Shown: in pieces, positions 17,953 through 26,218 of the stretch
Layout: the number at the start of each line of letters is the position of its first letter
Position numbering within the stretch: position 1 is the first letter of the stretch
Origin: Pseudonocardia oroxyli
GTDB taxonomy: Bacteria > Actinomycetota > Actinomycetes > Mycobacteriales > Pseudonocardiaceae
Reading direction: 5' to 3'
Assembly (NCBI RefSeq): GCF_900102195.1
Contig: NZ_FNBE01000020.1
Span: 38,197 to 102,196 of the forward strand
Length of the DNA: 64,000 nucleotides
The notes under the pieces: generated by a model
What the model was told of the DNA's origin: nothing
Database searches by the model: none
Seen by the model: the letters and a program-made list of their open reading frames with translations, nothing else
Translations under genes and position numbers: made by a program

Positions 17953-18984
17953 TCAGCGCGCGGGGCTGTCGGTCAGGGAGCGCAGTGTCGTCATCGCGGA
18001 GGTCTCGATCGTCGCGATGTCCTCGAGCAGGCGGCTCGCGGCGGCGAGCGGAGCCGGGCTGCCCGTCGTCCCCGCCTCCTCGACGAGTCCGGCGACGCTC
18101 GTCCAGAGCCGCGCGGCCTCGGCGAAGTGGTCCCTCGCCCGTTCCACGAGGTCGGCACCCGGCTCGCCGTCCAGCAGACCTCGGCACTCGGTCAGGAAGT
18201 CCCGGTACAGGGTGCGGAACAGGGCACCTCCGGTGCCCGCGCGTTCCATCATGGTCGCGATGGCGGGGAGGTCGCGGCCGGGGTCGTCGACCCGGTCGAA
18301 CCACGACGGCACGCGCCGGGCGGCCGTGCGGATCCCGCGGCCGCCGAGGTTGGCGATCGGCGGCGCGAGGAAGTCCTCGGCGCACGCGCTGAGGGCGGGG
18401 ACGATCGCGGAGGCGAGACGCCCGCCGTCGACGTCCGGCGGCACCTCCACGGTGAAGGACCGGTGGCGGGCCGACATCGGCCCGCGTGCGGCGCGCGCCC
18501 GCGCCAGGCTCTCCAGGCTCGTGGACACGGCCCCGCCCTGCTGCGCGGTGTCGACCAGGTGGGCCCGTGCGGCGTCGTAGCCGTACAGGGCGACGACGTG
18601 ACCGGCGAAGTGCACGCGGGATCCGAAGTACTCCAGGTCGTGGCTGTCGAGCTGCAGCCCCACGGGGACCCCGTCGTCGATCGAGGAGCGGACCTGCTCC
18701 CAGGCCTTCCGCGCCGACGTGGTCTCCGCGACGCGCAGCCCGATCCCGAGTCGTCGGGCCAGGTTCCGGGTGAGCGCGAAGGGCTTCACCCGGCCGCCCA
18801 GGAAGGGCAGCGCCTGCCGCGCCGAGTCCCAGTAGACGAAGGACAGCCCGGCCCCCAGGCCGAAGAGCATCGGTTCGGACAGGTCGAGCCCGGCGTGGCG
18901 CAGGAGCACGCCGAGGGTCGTGGTCTCGCAGTGCACGCCGCCGGCGGCGGAGACTCCGGCGAGGATCGTCGTGTCGGGCGGCAT
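17953..18984 (-). CDS. BtrH N-terminal domain / DUF4872 protein
   Basis: A 343-residue protein. The N-terminal part (VHCETTTLGVLLRHAG from residue 17, then EPMLFGLGAGLSFVYW) matches the BtrH_N domain, and the helical C-terminal half matches the DUF4872 region that accompanies it. BtrH, the founding member, transfers an acyl side chain to an aminoglycoside in butirosin biosynthesis with a Cys/His-type active site. Most relatives are uncharacterised, so acyl or peptide transfer is only a possibility. The start lies 1 nt after the stop of the LuxR regulator, so the two are co-transcribed. No biosynthetic genes for an acyl carrier or sugar lie nearby. Confidence 0.72.
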   Translation of the reverse strand: MPPDTTILAGVSAAGGVHCETTTLGVLLRHAGLDLSEPMLFGLGAGLSFVYWDSARQALPFLGGRVKPFALTRNLARRLGIGLRVAETTSARKAWEQVRSSIDDGVPVGLQLDSHDLEYFGSRVHFAGHVVALYGYDAARAHLVDTAQQGGAVSTSLESLARARAARGPMSARHRSFTVEVPPDVDGGRLASAIVPALSACAEDFLAPPIANLGGRGIRTAARRVPSWFDRVDDPGRDLPAIATMMERAGTGGALFRTLYRDFLTECRGLLDGEPGADLVERARDHFAEAARLWTSVAGLVEEAGTTGSPAPLAAASRLLEDIATIETSAMTTLRSLTDSPAR

Positions 18985-18985
18985 G

Positions 18986-21673
18986 TCAGGAGGGGTGCCC
19001 GTCGAGGCTGTGCAGCAGGTTCGCCAGCTGCACGCGGCTGTGTACGTCCAGCTTGGCGAACACGGCCCGCAGGTGCGTGCCCACGGTGTTGGGGGAGATG
19101 CCGAGCGCGGAGGCGGCGGTCCGGTTGGTGTGGCCGTCGCCGACGAGGGTGGCGACGAGGCGTTCGGTGTCGGTGAGCGAGGTCCAGCCGCTCGTGGGGC
19201 GGGGGGACCGGCCGGGCGGGGGGAGCGGCCGGACGCCCGCGTCGGCGAGGGTCCGGTCGATCGCGGCGACCGGCAGGGTCGCGCCGAGCTCCGCGTAGCG
19301 GCGGCGGGCCTCCTCGAGGCGGGCGGTGGCGGTCTGGTCCGCGCCCACGGCGAGATGGAGGACGCCCGAGTCGGCGAGGGCGGAGGCGAGGAGCAGCGGG
19401 CGGGGGCAGTCGCGGAGCACGTCGACGGCCTCGTCGAGCGTGCGGGGGTCGGCGTCGGCGAGGCCGCGGGTCAGCAGGGCGAGCCCGGCGAAGGCGGGCA
19501 CGCCGGGGTTGCGGTCGGCGCCGGCGCGGGCCAGCTCGACCGCACCGGTGACCAGCGCGGAGTGTCCCGCGGCGAGGCCTGCCTGGACCTGGGGTCGGGT
19601 CCACAGGGGGAACCAGGGCCAGTACTCCCGGCTGCGCGCGGCGCCCGCGACGAGCGGGGCGAAGAGCTCGGCCGCAGCGGCCGCGTCGCCGACCAGCAGC
19701 GAGATCCAGCCGTCCATCAGCCGGCGGGCCGTGTCGTGCAGTCGGGGGGCGTGCGGCCCGTCGGGGTGCAGCCGGTGCCGGGCCTCGGCCGGGTCGCCGC
19801 GGATCAGGGCGACGAAGGCGAGCACCGACCGGCCGTCGACGGTCCCGCCGTGCTGTCCGAGCTCGTCGGCGAGCCGCAGCAGGGTGTGGGCCTGCGCCTC
19901 GGCCTCGTCGAGCCGGCCCAGGTTGACCTCCTGCCACATCTGGGCGTGGACGAGGTCGGGGGTGCGGGCGTCGACGTCCGCGGGGGCGCCGTCCGGCACG
20001 GCGTCGAGCAGGCGGGCGGCGTCGTCGAAGCGGTCCAGCAGCTGCAGGCAGCGGATCTCGTCCGCGAGGTGGTCGGCTCCGGTGACCGCGCGCAGCTCCC
20101 GGGTCCGCCGGTGGGCGAGCTCGTGTCGACCGTCCTGTCTGGCCACGGCGACGAGGGTGCGCAGGGCGAGCCCCTCGGCCGTCGGATCGCCTGCGGCCCG
20201 GGCCTCGGCGAGCGCGGCGTCCGCGGCCGCACCGGCCTCCTGTGTGGTGCCGAGCTGGATCAGGGCGAGCGTCCGCGCCGCGACCACCATGGTGCGCCGG
20301 TCCGGGGAGAGCCCGGGCTCGGCGAGGAGGGGATCGAGCCGGGGGGCGATCTCGGTGTGGCGGTCCATGCCGGACAGCGCCAGGACGGCCTGGACCTGGA
20401 GCCGGGCCCGGTCGTCGGGGGTGATCGCGTCGGCCTGCGCGGCGTCGACGACGTCGATCGCGGCGACCCCGTGGTGGACCCTGAGCAGGAGCGCGGCGCA
20501 CTCCTCGGTCGCGGCGACCCGGCCCGGTCCCGGCGGCACCAGGTCGAGGGCCCGGCGGGCCAGCTCGGCGGCGCCTGCGGGCAGGGTGTCCGCCGCCTCG
20601 GCGGCGGCCGCGCGGAGCACCCGGATCGCGTCGGCGTCCCCGGGAGCGGCCCCGGTGAAGTGCGGTGCGGCGTCCAGCGCCGAGGCGCCCGCGGCCAGGA
20701 GGTGCTGTCCGCACGCGCGGTGCCGGGCGGCGAGCTCGGCGCGGGTGAGATCGGCGTAGACGGCCTCGCGGATCAGGTCGTGACGGAAGGACACCACGGC
20801 GGCCGTCCGCTGCAGCAGCCCCTGCGCCACGCCCCGGTCGGCGGCCGCGAGGACCTCGGTCGCGGGCCGGTCGAGCAGGTCGGCGGCGTCCGCGACAGGG
20901 AGTGGACGGCCCCAGACGGCGCAGGTCCGGAGCAGCTCGCGCAGGTCCGGGTCGTCGACCGGGAGCCGGCGGTGGACGCCGAGGATCAGGTCGGCGGGCA
21001 GCTCGCCGTCGCCGTCTCGGGCGACGGCCTCCACCAGCCGGGCGGCCCAGAACGGGTTGCCCCCGACGGTGCGCAGGAGCAGCGCGGTCCGCGCGGTGGG
21101 AGCGGCGCCGAGCCGGTCCGCGGCCAGCTGTTCCAGGTCGTCCGCGTGCAGCGGACCGAGGTCGATCCGCTGCCCGGCCGGACGGGGCTCGTCCACCGGC
21201 CTGCCCGCCGTCAGCCACACCACCGGCGCGCCCGCGAGCCGCCCCGGCAGCACGTGCAGGGCGAAGCGGGTGAGCTCGTCCGCCCACTGGAGGTCGTCGA
21301 TCGCGACGAGGACGGGGGCGGTGGACGCGAGGTCGTCCAGCATGGCCGCGACCCGGTCGACGAGCCACAGTGGACGGTCGGCGTAGAGGGTGCCGAGCTC
21401 GGCGAACGCGTCGGCGTCGAGGAGGGGGTGGGGTCCGGAGCGCAGGGCGGTCAGCAGCGGCGCGCCCGCGGCGATGCGGCTGATCTCCTCCGCCTTGCCC
21501 ACCCCGACGAGGTAGCCGGCCCGCCGGGCCTGCTCGACGATCTCCCGGAGCAGGGCCGACTTGCCGATCCCCGGCTCGCCGACGATCGAGAGGACGTGGC
21601 CCCGCCCCGTCCGCGCGACGCGACGCAGGGCACCGAGCGCGGCGGACAGCTCGTTCGCCCGTCCCCTGAGCAC
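18986..21673 (-). CDS. Large ATP-binding LuxR family (LAL-type) regulator
   Basis: An 895-residue regulator. An AAA-type ATPase region opens the protein with Walker A GEPGIGKSALL (residues 32-42) and a Walker B-like strand LVAIDDLQWADE near 126. A long tetratricopeptide-rich middle follows. A LuxR helix-turn-helix closes it (SLTDTERLVATLVGDG, then ISPNTVGTHLRAVFAKLDVH). LAL regulators activate secondary metabolism or sugar-use genes in actinobacteria. It is followed at once by the BtrH-type gene and is divergent from the tautomerase gene at 21852; these are its most likely targets. Confidence 0.9.
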   Translation of the reverse strand: MLRGRANELSAALGALRRVARTGRGHVLSIVGEPGIGKSALLREIVEQARRAGYLVGVGKAEEISRIAAGAPLLTALRSGPHPLLDADAFAELGTLYADRPLWLVDRVAAMLDDLASTAPVLVAIDDLQWADELTRFALHVLPGRLAGAPVVWLTAGRPVDEPRPAGQRIDLGPLHADDLEQLAADRLGAAPTARTALLLRTVGGNPFWAARLVEAVARDGDGELPADLILGVHRRLPVDDPDLRELLRTCAVWGRPLPVADAADLLDRPATEVLAAADRGVAQGLLQRTAAVVSFRHDLIREAVYADLTRAELAARHRACGQHLLAAGASALDAAPHFTGAAPGDADAIRVLRAAAAEAADTLPAGAAELARRALDLVPPGPGRVAATEECAALLLRVHHGVAAIDVVDAAQADAITPDDRARLQVQAVLALSGMDRHTEIAPRLDPLLAEPGLSPDRRTMVVAARTLALIQLGTTQEAGAAADAALAEARAAGDPTAEGLALRTLVAVARQDGRHELAHRRTRELRAVTGADHLADEIRCLQLLDRFDDAARLLDAVPDGAPADVDARTPDLVHAQMWQEVNLGRLDEAEAQAHTLLRLADELGQHGGTVDGRSVLAFVALIRGDPAEARHRLHPDGPHAPRLHDTARRLMDGWISLLVGDAAAAAELFAPLVAGAARSREYWPWFPLWTRPQVQAGLAAGHSALVTGAVELARAGADRNPGVPAFAGLALLTRGLADADPRTLDEAVDVLRDCPRPLLLASALADSGVLHLAVGADQTATARLEEARRRYAELGATLPVAAIDRTLADAGVRPLPPPGRSPRPTSGWTSLTDTERLVATLVGDGHTNRTAASALGISPNTVGTHLRAVFAKLDVHSRVQLANLLHSLDGHPS

Positions 21674-21816
21674 CGGCCGCCTCCTCGATCACCCTCGCCG
21701 CGGACCGTACCCCCTCGGTCGCGGGTCCCTCACGCCCTCGGGTGAGGCCGCGGGCCCGTTCCCGGGCTGCTCCTCACCCGTTCACGTGATCCGCGCCGGG
21801 GCCGCGCCTGCTGTGC

Positions 21817-21833
21817 TGGTCGGGTTCCGACCA
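21817..21833. promoter_or_regulatory. 7-bp inverted repeat upstream of the tautomerase gene
   Basis: TGGTCGG at 21817-21823 and CCGACCA at 21827-21833 are perfect inverted copies 3 nt apart, ending 18 nt before the tautomerase ATG and just before its GGAGG site. It lies in the 178-nt divergent region shared with the LuxR gene, so it could be an operator or a 5' leader hairpin. Confidence 0.45.
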
Positions 21834-21851
21834 CGACTCCGGAGGTACGCC

Positions 21852-22277
21852 ATGCCGATGATCGACGTCTACGCGGTGGAGGGCACCTTCCCCGACCGGG
21901 CGGCCCTGGCCGTGGACCTCGCGTCCGCGGTGATGCGGATCGAGGAGGTCCCGGTGATCCCGATGTTCCGGGAGAACACCGCGGCCTTCGTCCACGAGCT
22001 GCCCCCGGACTCGCTGCGGAACGTCGCGGGCGACGGCGCGCACGTGCGGGTGCAGGTGCTGACCAACGCCGGCGCGCTGGACCGCGACAAGCAGCTCGCG
22101 GTGGTCCGCGAGCTCACCGACATCGTGGCCGCGGCCACCGGTGACCCCGGGCTCGCCGCGCGGACCTGGGTGCTGCTCACCGAGGCCGCGCCGGGCGGAT
22201 GGGGTCTCGCGGGGCACGCGAACACCAACGAGGAGCTCGTGCTCGCCGCCCGCGCGGAGATCGCCCGGCTGTCCTGA
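21852..22277 (+). CDS. Tautomerase family protein
   Basis: A 141-residue protein starting M-P-M-I-D-V. After Met removal the exposed Pro would be the catalytic base of the tautomerase superfamily (4-oxalocrotonate tautomerase, cis-CaaD, MIF). The length fits the fused or long-chain members with two beta-alpha-beta units (PMIDVYAVEGTFPD, then HVRVQVLTNAGALDRDKQLA). ATG at 21852 was preferred over ATG at 21858 because it places Pro at position 2 and is 6 nt from GGAGG (21841-21845). Divergent from the LAL regulator. Substrate unknown. Confidence 0.85.
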   Translation: MPMIDVYAVEGTFPDRAALAVDLASAVMRIEEVPVIPMFRENTAAFVHELPPDSLRNVAGDGAHVRVQVLTNAGALDRDKQLAVVRELTDIVAAATGDPGLAARTWVLLTEAAPGGWGLAGHANTNEELVLAARAEIARLS

Positions 22278-22295
22278 CCCGCGGGCCCCGGCCGG

Positions 22296-23159
22296 TCAGG
22301 CGCTGACCAGCACCGTCCGCAGGGCCTCGGCGGCGATGTCGAGCAGGCGCGGGTCGGCGGCCTCGCGGGTCCGCAGGTGCAGCCGCTCCGGCGGCACGGG
22401 CGGGAGGTCGTCCCGGCGTTCCAGACCCTCGGGGGCTCCTCCCGTGCCCGCCACGAGCACCACGCCCAGACCGGCGCGCGCCGCGTTCAGCACGCCCGCG
22501 AGGTAGGCGGCCTCGCCGACGACGTTCGTCTTGAACCCGTTGCGGCTCAAGGTCTCCAGCGCGCGCCTGCGGATCGTGCACGGACTGTCGATCACTACGA
22601 GCGGGATCGGCGCGCTGGGGGGCGGGCGCCGCCAGCCGGGGGCGGCGTACCAGGTCAGGGGCAGCGCTCCGACGGAGACGCTGTCCGCACCCTGGATGTC
22701 CCCGATGTACATGGCGAGATCCAGCGTGCCGCGCTCGATCGCGTCGTTGAGCCTGCTGCTGCGGTCGAGCCGGAACCGCACGGCGGAGTCGGGGAACACC
22801 GAGCTGAGGGCGCCGGTCACCAGGCCCAGGAGCTCGTCCGCGGCGTGTTCGGTGGTGCCGAGGACGATCGACTCGCGGTCGTCGCCGACGCCGATGTGGC
22901 GCAGCGCGTCGTCGTGCGCGGCGAGGATGCGCCGCGCCTGGCCCACCAGGGCCTCGCCCTCGGGGGTGAACCGGCTGTTGCGGCCCACGCGCTCGACGAG
23001 CGGCCTGCCGATCGTCTTCTCCAGCCGCCGGACGTGCTGGCTCACCGCCGACTGCGAGACCACCAGGTGCTCGGCCGCGCGATGGAAACCGCCGCAGTCC
23101 GCCACCGCCACGAAGCTGCGCAACGCGACGATGTCGAGGACGGCGGTGGGACCGGGCAT
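22296..23159 (-). CDS. LysR family transcriptional regulator
   Basis: A 287-residue LysR regulator. The winged helix-turn-helix lies at about 8-65 (GGFHRAAEHLVVSQSAVSQH, then RRLEKTIGRPLVER), and the effector-binding domain runs from about 95. LysR proteins often regulate a divergent operon through a dyad between the two genes. Here the divergent unit is the first sulfur-type leader peptide, whose ATCG-N4-YGAT box starts only 36 nt from this gene's start. The same box occurs at identical spacing before three other leader genes. That makes this protein the best local candidate for their common regulator. This is inference from position only. Confidence 0.9.
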   Translation of the reverse strand: MPGPTAVLDIVALRSFVAVADCGGFHRAAEHLVVSQSAVSQHVRRLEKTIGRPLVERVGRNSRFTPEGEALVGQARRILAAHDDALRHIGVGDDRESIVLGTTEHAADELLGLVTGALSSVFPDSAVRFRLDRSSRLNDAIERGTLDLAMYIGDIQGADSVSVGALPLTWYAAPGWRRPPPSAPIPLVVIDSPCTIRRRALETLSRNGFKTNVVGEAAYLAGVLNAARAGLGVVLVAGTGGAPEGLERRDDLPPVPPERLHLRTREAADPRLLDIAAEALRTVLVSA

Positions 23160-23194
23160 GCCGCGACGGTAGCACCGGCCGATCGCGGATCCTG

Positions 23195-23248
23195 ATCGAT
23201 TGTGATGCGGATTCTTCGTTGGACGCTCCCCGGCGCCCCGGCGATACT
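23195..23248 (+). promoter_or_regulatory. Leader 1 promoter with ATCG-N4-YGAT box
   Basis: ATCGATTGTGAT (23195-23206), then 12 nt, then TTGGAC (-35, 23219-23224), then 18 nt, then GATACT (-10 position, 23243-23248), then 6 nt, then the GTG start. The geometry is the same as at leaders 2, 3 and 4. The start codon would be at or next to the transcription start, giving a leaderless mRNA. Confidence 0.75.
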
Positions 23249-23254
23249 TCGGGG

Positions 23255-23404
23255 GTGTCCGAAACGACGGTGGGTGGCCTGCGCGCGTCGCGCCGGTGCG
23301 TGCCCGCCGTCCCGGGCGGACGGTCCGTCGGCAGCGCGCTGACCCAGCGCCGCATCATCGACCACGGCACCGTCCACTCCGCCGGTTGTCGCGGGAACAG
23401 CTAG
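23255..23404 (+). CDS. Leader peptide 1 (sulfur-type attenuator peptide)
   Basis: A 49-residue leaderless ORF starting with GTG and ending with TAG. The C terminus LTQRRIIDHGTVHSAGCRG is nearly the same as in three other short ORFs of this window (35383-35541, 35727-35855, 38751-38870), while the N-terminal parts are unrelated. It resembles the short putative leader peptides annotated before sulfur-metabolism genes in Streptomyces and relatives. Mycobacteria are known to use leaderless Cys-containing small ORFs as cysteine-responsive attenuators. The Cys in ACR/GCR is encoded by TGT, the rarer Cys codon expected in such GC-rich DNA. The unit downstream is the decayed SsuD-like operon. Confidence 0.8.
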   Translation: MSETTVGGLRASRRCVPAVPGGRSVGSALTQRRIIDHGTVHSAGCRGNS

Positions 23405-23432
23405 CCCCCGCTCGTCCGGCTCCGCTCCCGCC

Positions 23433-23451
23433 GTGGTCACCCTGCGACCAC
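23433..23451 (+). promoter_or_regulatory. Hairpin after leader 1 (candidate attenuator)
   Basis: GTGGTC (23433-23438) and GACCAC (23446-23451) form a perfect 6-bp stem 28 nt after the leader stop and 53 nt before the next start. A second small stem, CGGACG/CGTCCG, follows at about 23467-23481. These could be alternative structures in an attenuation mechanism. Confidence 0.45.
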
Positions 23452-23504
23452 CGCCGGTCCACGCCCGGACGGGTCGTCCGTCCGCGCGCGCCACCGGGAG
23501 AACC

Positions 23505-24286
23505 GTGTCCGTCGAGTTCATCAGTGCCACCTTCGCCAACGCCGCTACCGAGCTGGACCCCGGTGCCGGGTCCGGGGTGGACCCGGCCTACCTGCGCCGC
23601 TACGTCCGCGCGCTGGAGGACGCGGGGTTCGACCACACCCTGCTCGCCTACAGCTCCACCTCGTTCGACCCGTTCACCGTGGCCGGTGCGATCACCCGGC
23701 TGACCGAGCGGATCAAGCCGCTGATCGCGTTGCGGCCCAACACCGTCCACCCCACCGTCGCGGCGCGCAAGCTCGCCACGCTCGACCAGCTGTCGGGGGG
23801 CCGGGCCGGGGTGCACATCATCTCCGGCGGCCGGCCCGCCGAGCAGGACCGTGAGGGCGACCGGCTCGACAAGGTCGCCCGCTACGCCCGGTCCGAGGAG
23901 TACATCGGCATCCTGCGCCGAGCAGGCGTGCCTCGCGGCCCGGACCGACCGCCCGCGGATCTGGGTGACGTTCCGACCGATCATCGCGGGCACCGAGGAG
24001 CTCGCCTGGGAGAAGGCGCACGGCATCCTCGCGGTACTGCAGCGGTCCCAGGCCACGGCGACGAACGCCAAGGGCGCGCGTCGACCGCGCTGGTCGGCAC
24101 GCCGGAGACGGTCGCCGCGGCGATCCTCGACTACATCGACCTCGGCGCCGAGCTCGTCTCGATCCGCGGCTACGACAACCTCCACGACGCGATCGACTAC
24201 GGCCGCTACGTCCTCCCGCTCGTGCGCCAGGAGCTGGCCCGCCGCCGCCCCGTCGCCGCAGCCCCGTCGCCGTCGGCTCCTCCTGA
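23505..24286 (+). pseudogene. SsuD-like alkanesulfonate monooxygenase family, decayed copy
   Basis: The first 140 residues from GTG 23505 (VEFISATFANAATELDP, then IALRPNTVHPTVAARKLATL) align well with the intact paralogue at 40475-41677. At about 23922 the copy jumps: roughly 75 residues of the paralogue, including FGPGFRPYGDTIPISIGG, are missing. The next similar part (RPRIWVTFRPIIAGTEELAW) is in another frame. A second gap of about 50 residues follows near 24080, after which ASTALVGTPETVAAAILDYI returns in the first frame. No proper stop follows in frame. SsuD enzymes use FMNH2 and O2 to release sulfite from sulfonates; this copy has lost the central barrel and cannot work. GTG 23505 has a GGGAG site before it. 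Confidence 0.85.
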
Positions 24287-24288
24287 CC

Positions 24289-25163
24289 GTGCACCGACCA
24301 TCCCTCCCACCCCGGCCGGACCTCGTCGCGGCCGCCGTGGCCGACCTGACCGCGGTGGTCGGCCACGACCCGGCGGGCACCGACTTCCCGGAGAAGGGCT
24401 TCGACGTCGTCCGGCGCTCGGGACTGACCGCGCTGACGGTGCCGACCGCCCTCGGCGGCCACGGCGCGGACCTGCCCGCGGTCGCGGACGCCGCCCGCCG
24501 GGTCGCGGCCGTCGACGCCGCGGTGGCGCTGGTCCTGGCCATGCACCACCTGCACACCGTCGACCTCTTCGCGACCGAGACCCCGGTGCTGCGCGCGCTC
24601 GCCGCGGAACTGGTCACCCGCGGCGGGTTCGTCGGCGGCCTCGTCAGCGAGGCGCGCAGCAACGCCCCGCACCGCGGCACCCCGCTCGCCGGGAGGGCGT
24701 CGCGGACTCCCGACGGCTGGGTCCTCGACGGGCGCAAGACCTATGTCACCGGCAGCCTCGCCCTGACCGCGGCCCGGGTCACCCTCACCGTCGACGGCGT
24801 GGACGGCGACCGCCGGACCTTCCTGGTGCCGTTCGACGCGCCGGGCGTCGAGATCGTCCCGAGCTGGGACACCCTCGGCCTGCGCGGCTCGGTGGGGCAC
24901 GACCTCGTCCTGACCGACGTCCGGGTGGGGGCCGACCGCGACCTCGGGCCCGAAGGGGCGGGCGGACGCAAGGTCGTCTGGTGGCCGATCCTGCTCGCGG
25001 CGATCTCCGCAGGCGTCGCGGCGCGCGCCCTGGACCTGGTCGAGGGCGGCGCGACCACGTCTGGCAGCGGCTGTACCGCGACCTGCGGACCGGCCTGCAC
25101 CACGCCCCACCCGAGGACGTCGTCCTGCGCGAGCGCGCAGCACACCTACTGGAGGCCACATGA
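24289..25163 (+). pseudogene. Acyl-CoA dehydrogenase-like (SfnB-type) flavoprotein, frameshifted
   Basis: A frame from GTG 24289 encodes the N-terminal helical and middle beta domains of an acyl-CoA dehydrogenase-fold protein (FDVVRRSGLTALTVPTALGG, LVSEARSNAPHRGTPLAG, GWVLDGRKTYVTGS). At about 25050, after AARALDLVEG, the similarity stops. A short C-terminal piece (HVWQRLYRDLRTGLHHAPPE) appears in a different frame and ends at 25161-25163. Most of the C-terminal helical domain is therefore deleted. An intact relative sits at 41674-42801, also right after an SsuD-like gene. SfnB- and DszC-like members act in organosulfur use. Its last codons overlap the next start (ATGA), so the ancestral operon order is still visible. 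Confidence 0.82.
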
Positions 25164-26218
25164 CCACCTCGATCCGCACCCGCACGCTCGGGTTCAACAC
25201 CCGCGTGTCCTGGACGGACTCCGCGGGCCCGGCGGCGGGCCTGCGGGACGGCATCGCGCTGTACCGCGCGGCGGAGGAGCTCGGCTACCAGGCGGGCTGG
25301 GCCTACCAGCGGCACTTCGACCACTACCTGTCCTCGCCGCTGCCGTTCTTCGCCGCGGTGGGCCAGCACACCTCCCGGATCCGGCTCGGGTCCGCGGTGC
25401 TCCCGATGCGCTACCAGGACCCGATCCTGCTGGCGGAGGCGGCGGGCACCACCGACCTGCTCGTCGACGGGCGCCTCGACCTGGCGCTGGCCACCGGCTC
25501 GACGGCGCTGTGGGACCCGGTGTTCGGACCCGTCGCCGACGACCCGCGCACCGAGGCCCGACGCCGGCTGGCCCGCTTCGTCGCGGCCGTGGCGGGGGAG
25601 GCCCTGCACACCGTCGACGGCGAGGGGCAGGGCGCCCCGATCGGCACCGAGGTGCGCGTGACCCCGCACAGCCCGGGTCTGCGGTCCCGGCTGCGGCGGG
25701 GTGCGGCGGGCCTGGACTCCGCCGTCGACGCCGCCCGGCTCGGGCTCGGCCTGATCACCGGTACCGTGCTGCACGACCTGGAGCCGGGGGAGACCTTCCC
25801 CGAGTACCAGGCCCGGATCATCGAGGCCTACCGCACCACCTGGCGGGCCACCCACGACAGCGAGCCCCCACCCGTCGCGGTCGCGGCCTCGATCCTGCCG
25901 GGGACGACGCCGGAGCTGCGCGAGACCTACGCCGCCTACGACCTCCAGCGGCGGACGGAGGGGATGGCGGCGTCGCGTCCGGAGGGTGCGCTCACCCCGG
26001 TGATCGGCGCGGCCCCGCGCGGCGGCGTGGTGATCAGCCCCGTCCACCACGGCGATCCCGACCGGGTCGCCGCGACCGTGGCGACCGACCCCGGCCTGGC
26101 CGCCGCGGACGAGATCGTGCTGTTCCTGCCCCCGGCGTTCGCGCTGCCCGCCAACACCCGGCTGATCACCGACCTGGCCCGGCACGTCGCCCCGGCGCTC
26201 GGCTGGTCCCCGGCGTGA
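25160..26218 (+). CDS. LLM class flavin-dependent oxidoreductase
   Basis: A 352-residue LLM-fold protein that appears complete, from MTTSIRTRTLGFNTRVSW to the GWSPA end. Features include the ELGYQAGWAYQRHFDHYL segment, IRLGSAVLPMRYQDPILLAE and the VDGRLDLALATG strand, typical of FMN-dependent monooxygenases of this superfamily. It starts with ATG overlapping the end of the broken acyl-CoA dehydrogenase-like gene, and its stop overlaps the GTG of the molybdenum reductase. It is the only gene of this leader-1 unit that looks intact. A role in organosulfur oxidation is inferred from context. Confidence 0.83.
   Translation: MTTSIRTRTLGFNTRVSWTDSAGPAAGLRDGIALYRAAEELGYQAGWAYQRHFDHYLSSPLPFFAAVGQHTSRIRLGSAVLPMRYQDPILLAEAAGTTDLLVDGRLDLALATGSTALWDPVFGPVADDPRTEARRRLARFVAAVAGEALHTVDGEGQGAPIGTEVRVTPHSPGLRSRLRRGAAGLDSAVDAARLGLGLITGTVLHDLEPGETFPEYQARIIEAYRTTWRATHDSEPPPVAVAASILPGTTPELRETYAAYDLQRRTEGMAASRPEGALTPVIGAAPRGGVVISPVHHGDPDRVAATVATDPGLAAADEIVLFLPPAFALPANTRLITDLARHVAPALGWSPA

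Noticed and set aside
18786..21692. 968-residue minus-strand and 941-residue plus-strand frames over the LuxR gene
   Set aside because: High-GC shadow frames of the 895-residue regulator; no recognisable domains.
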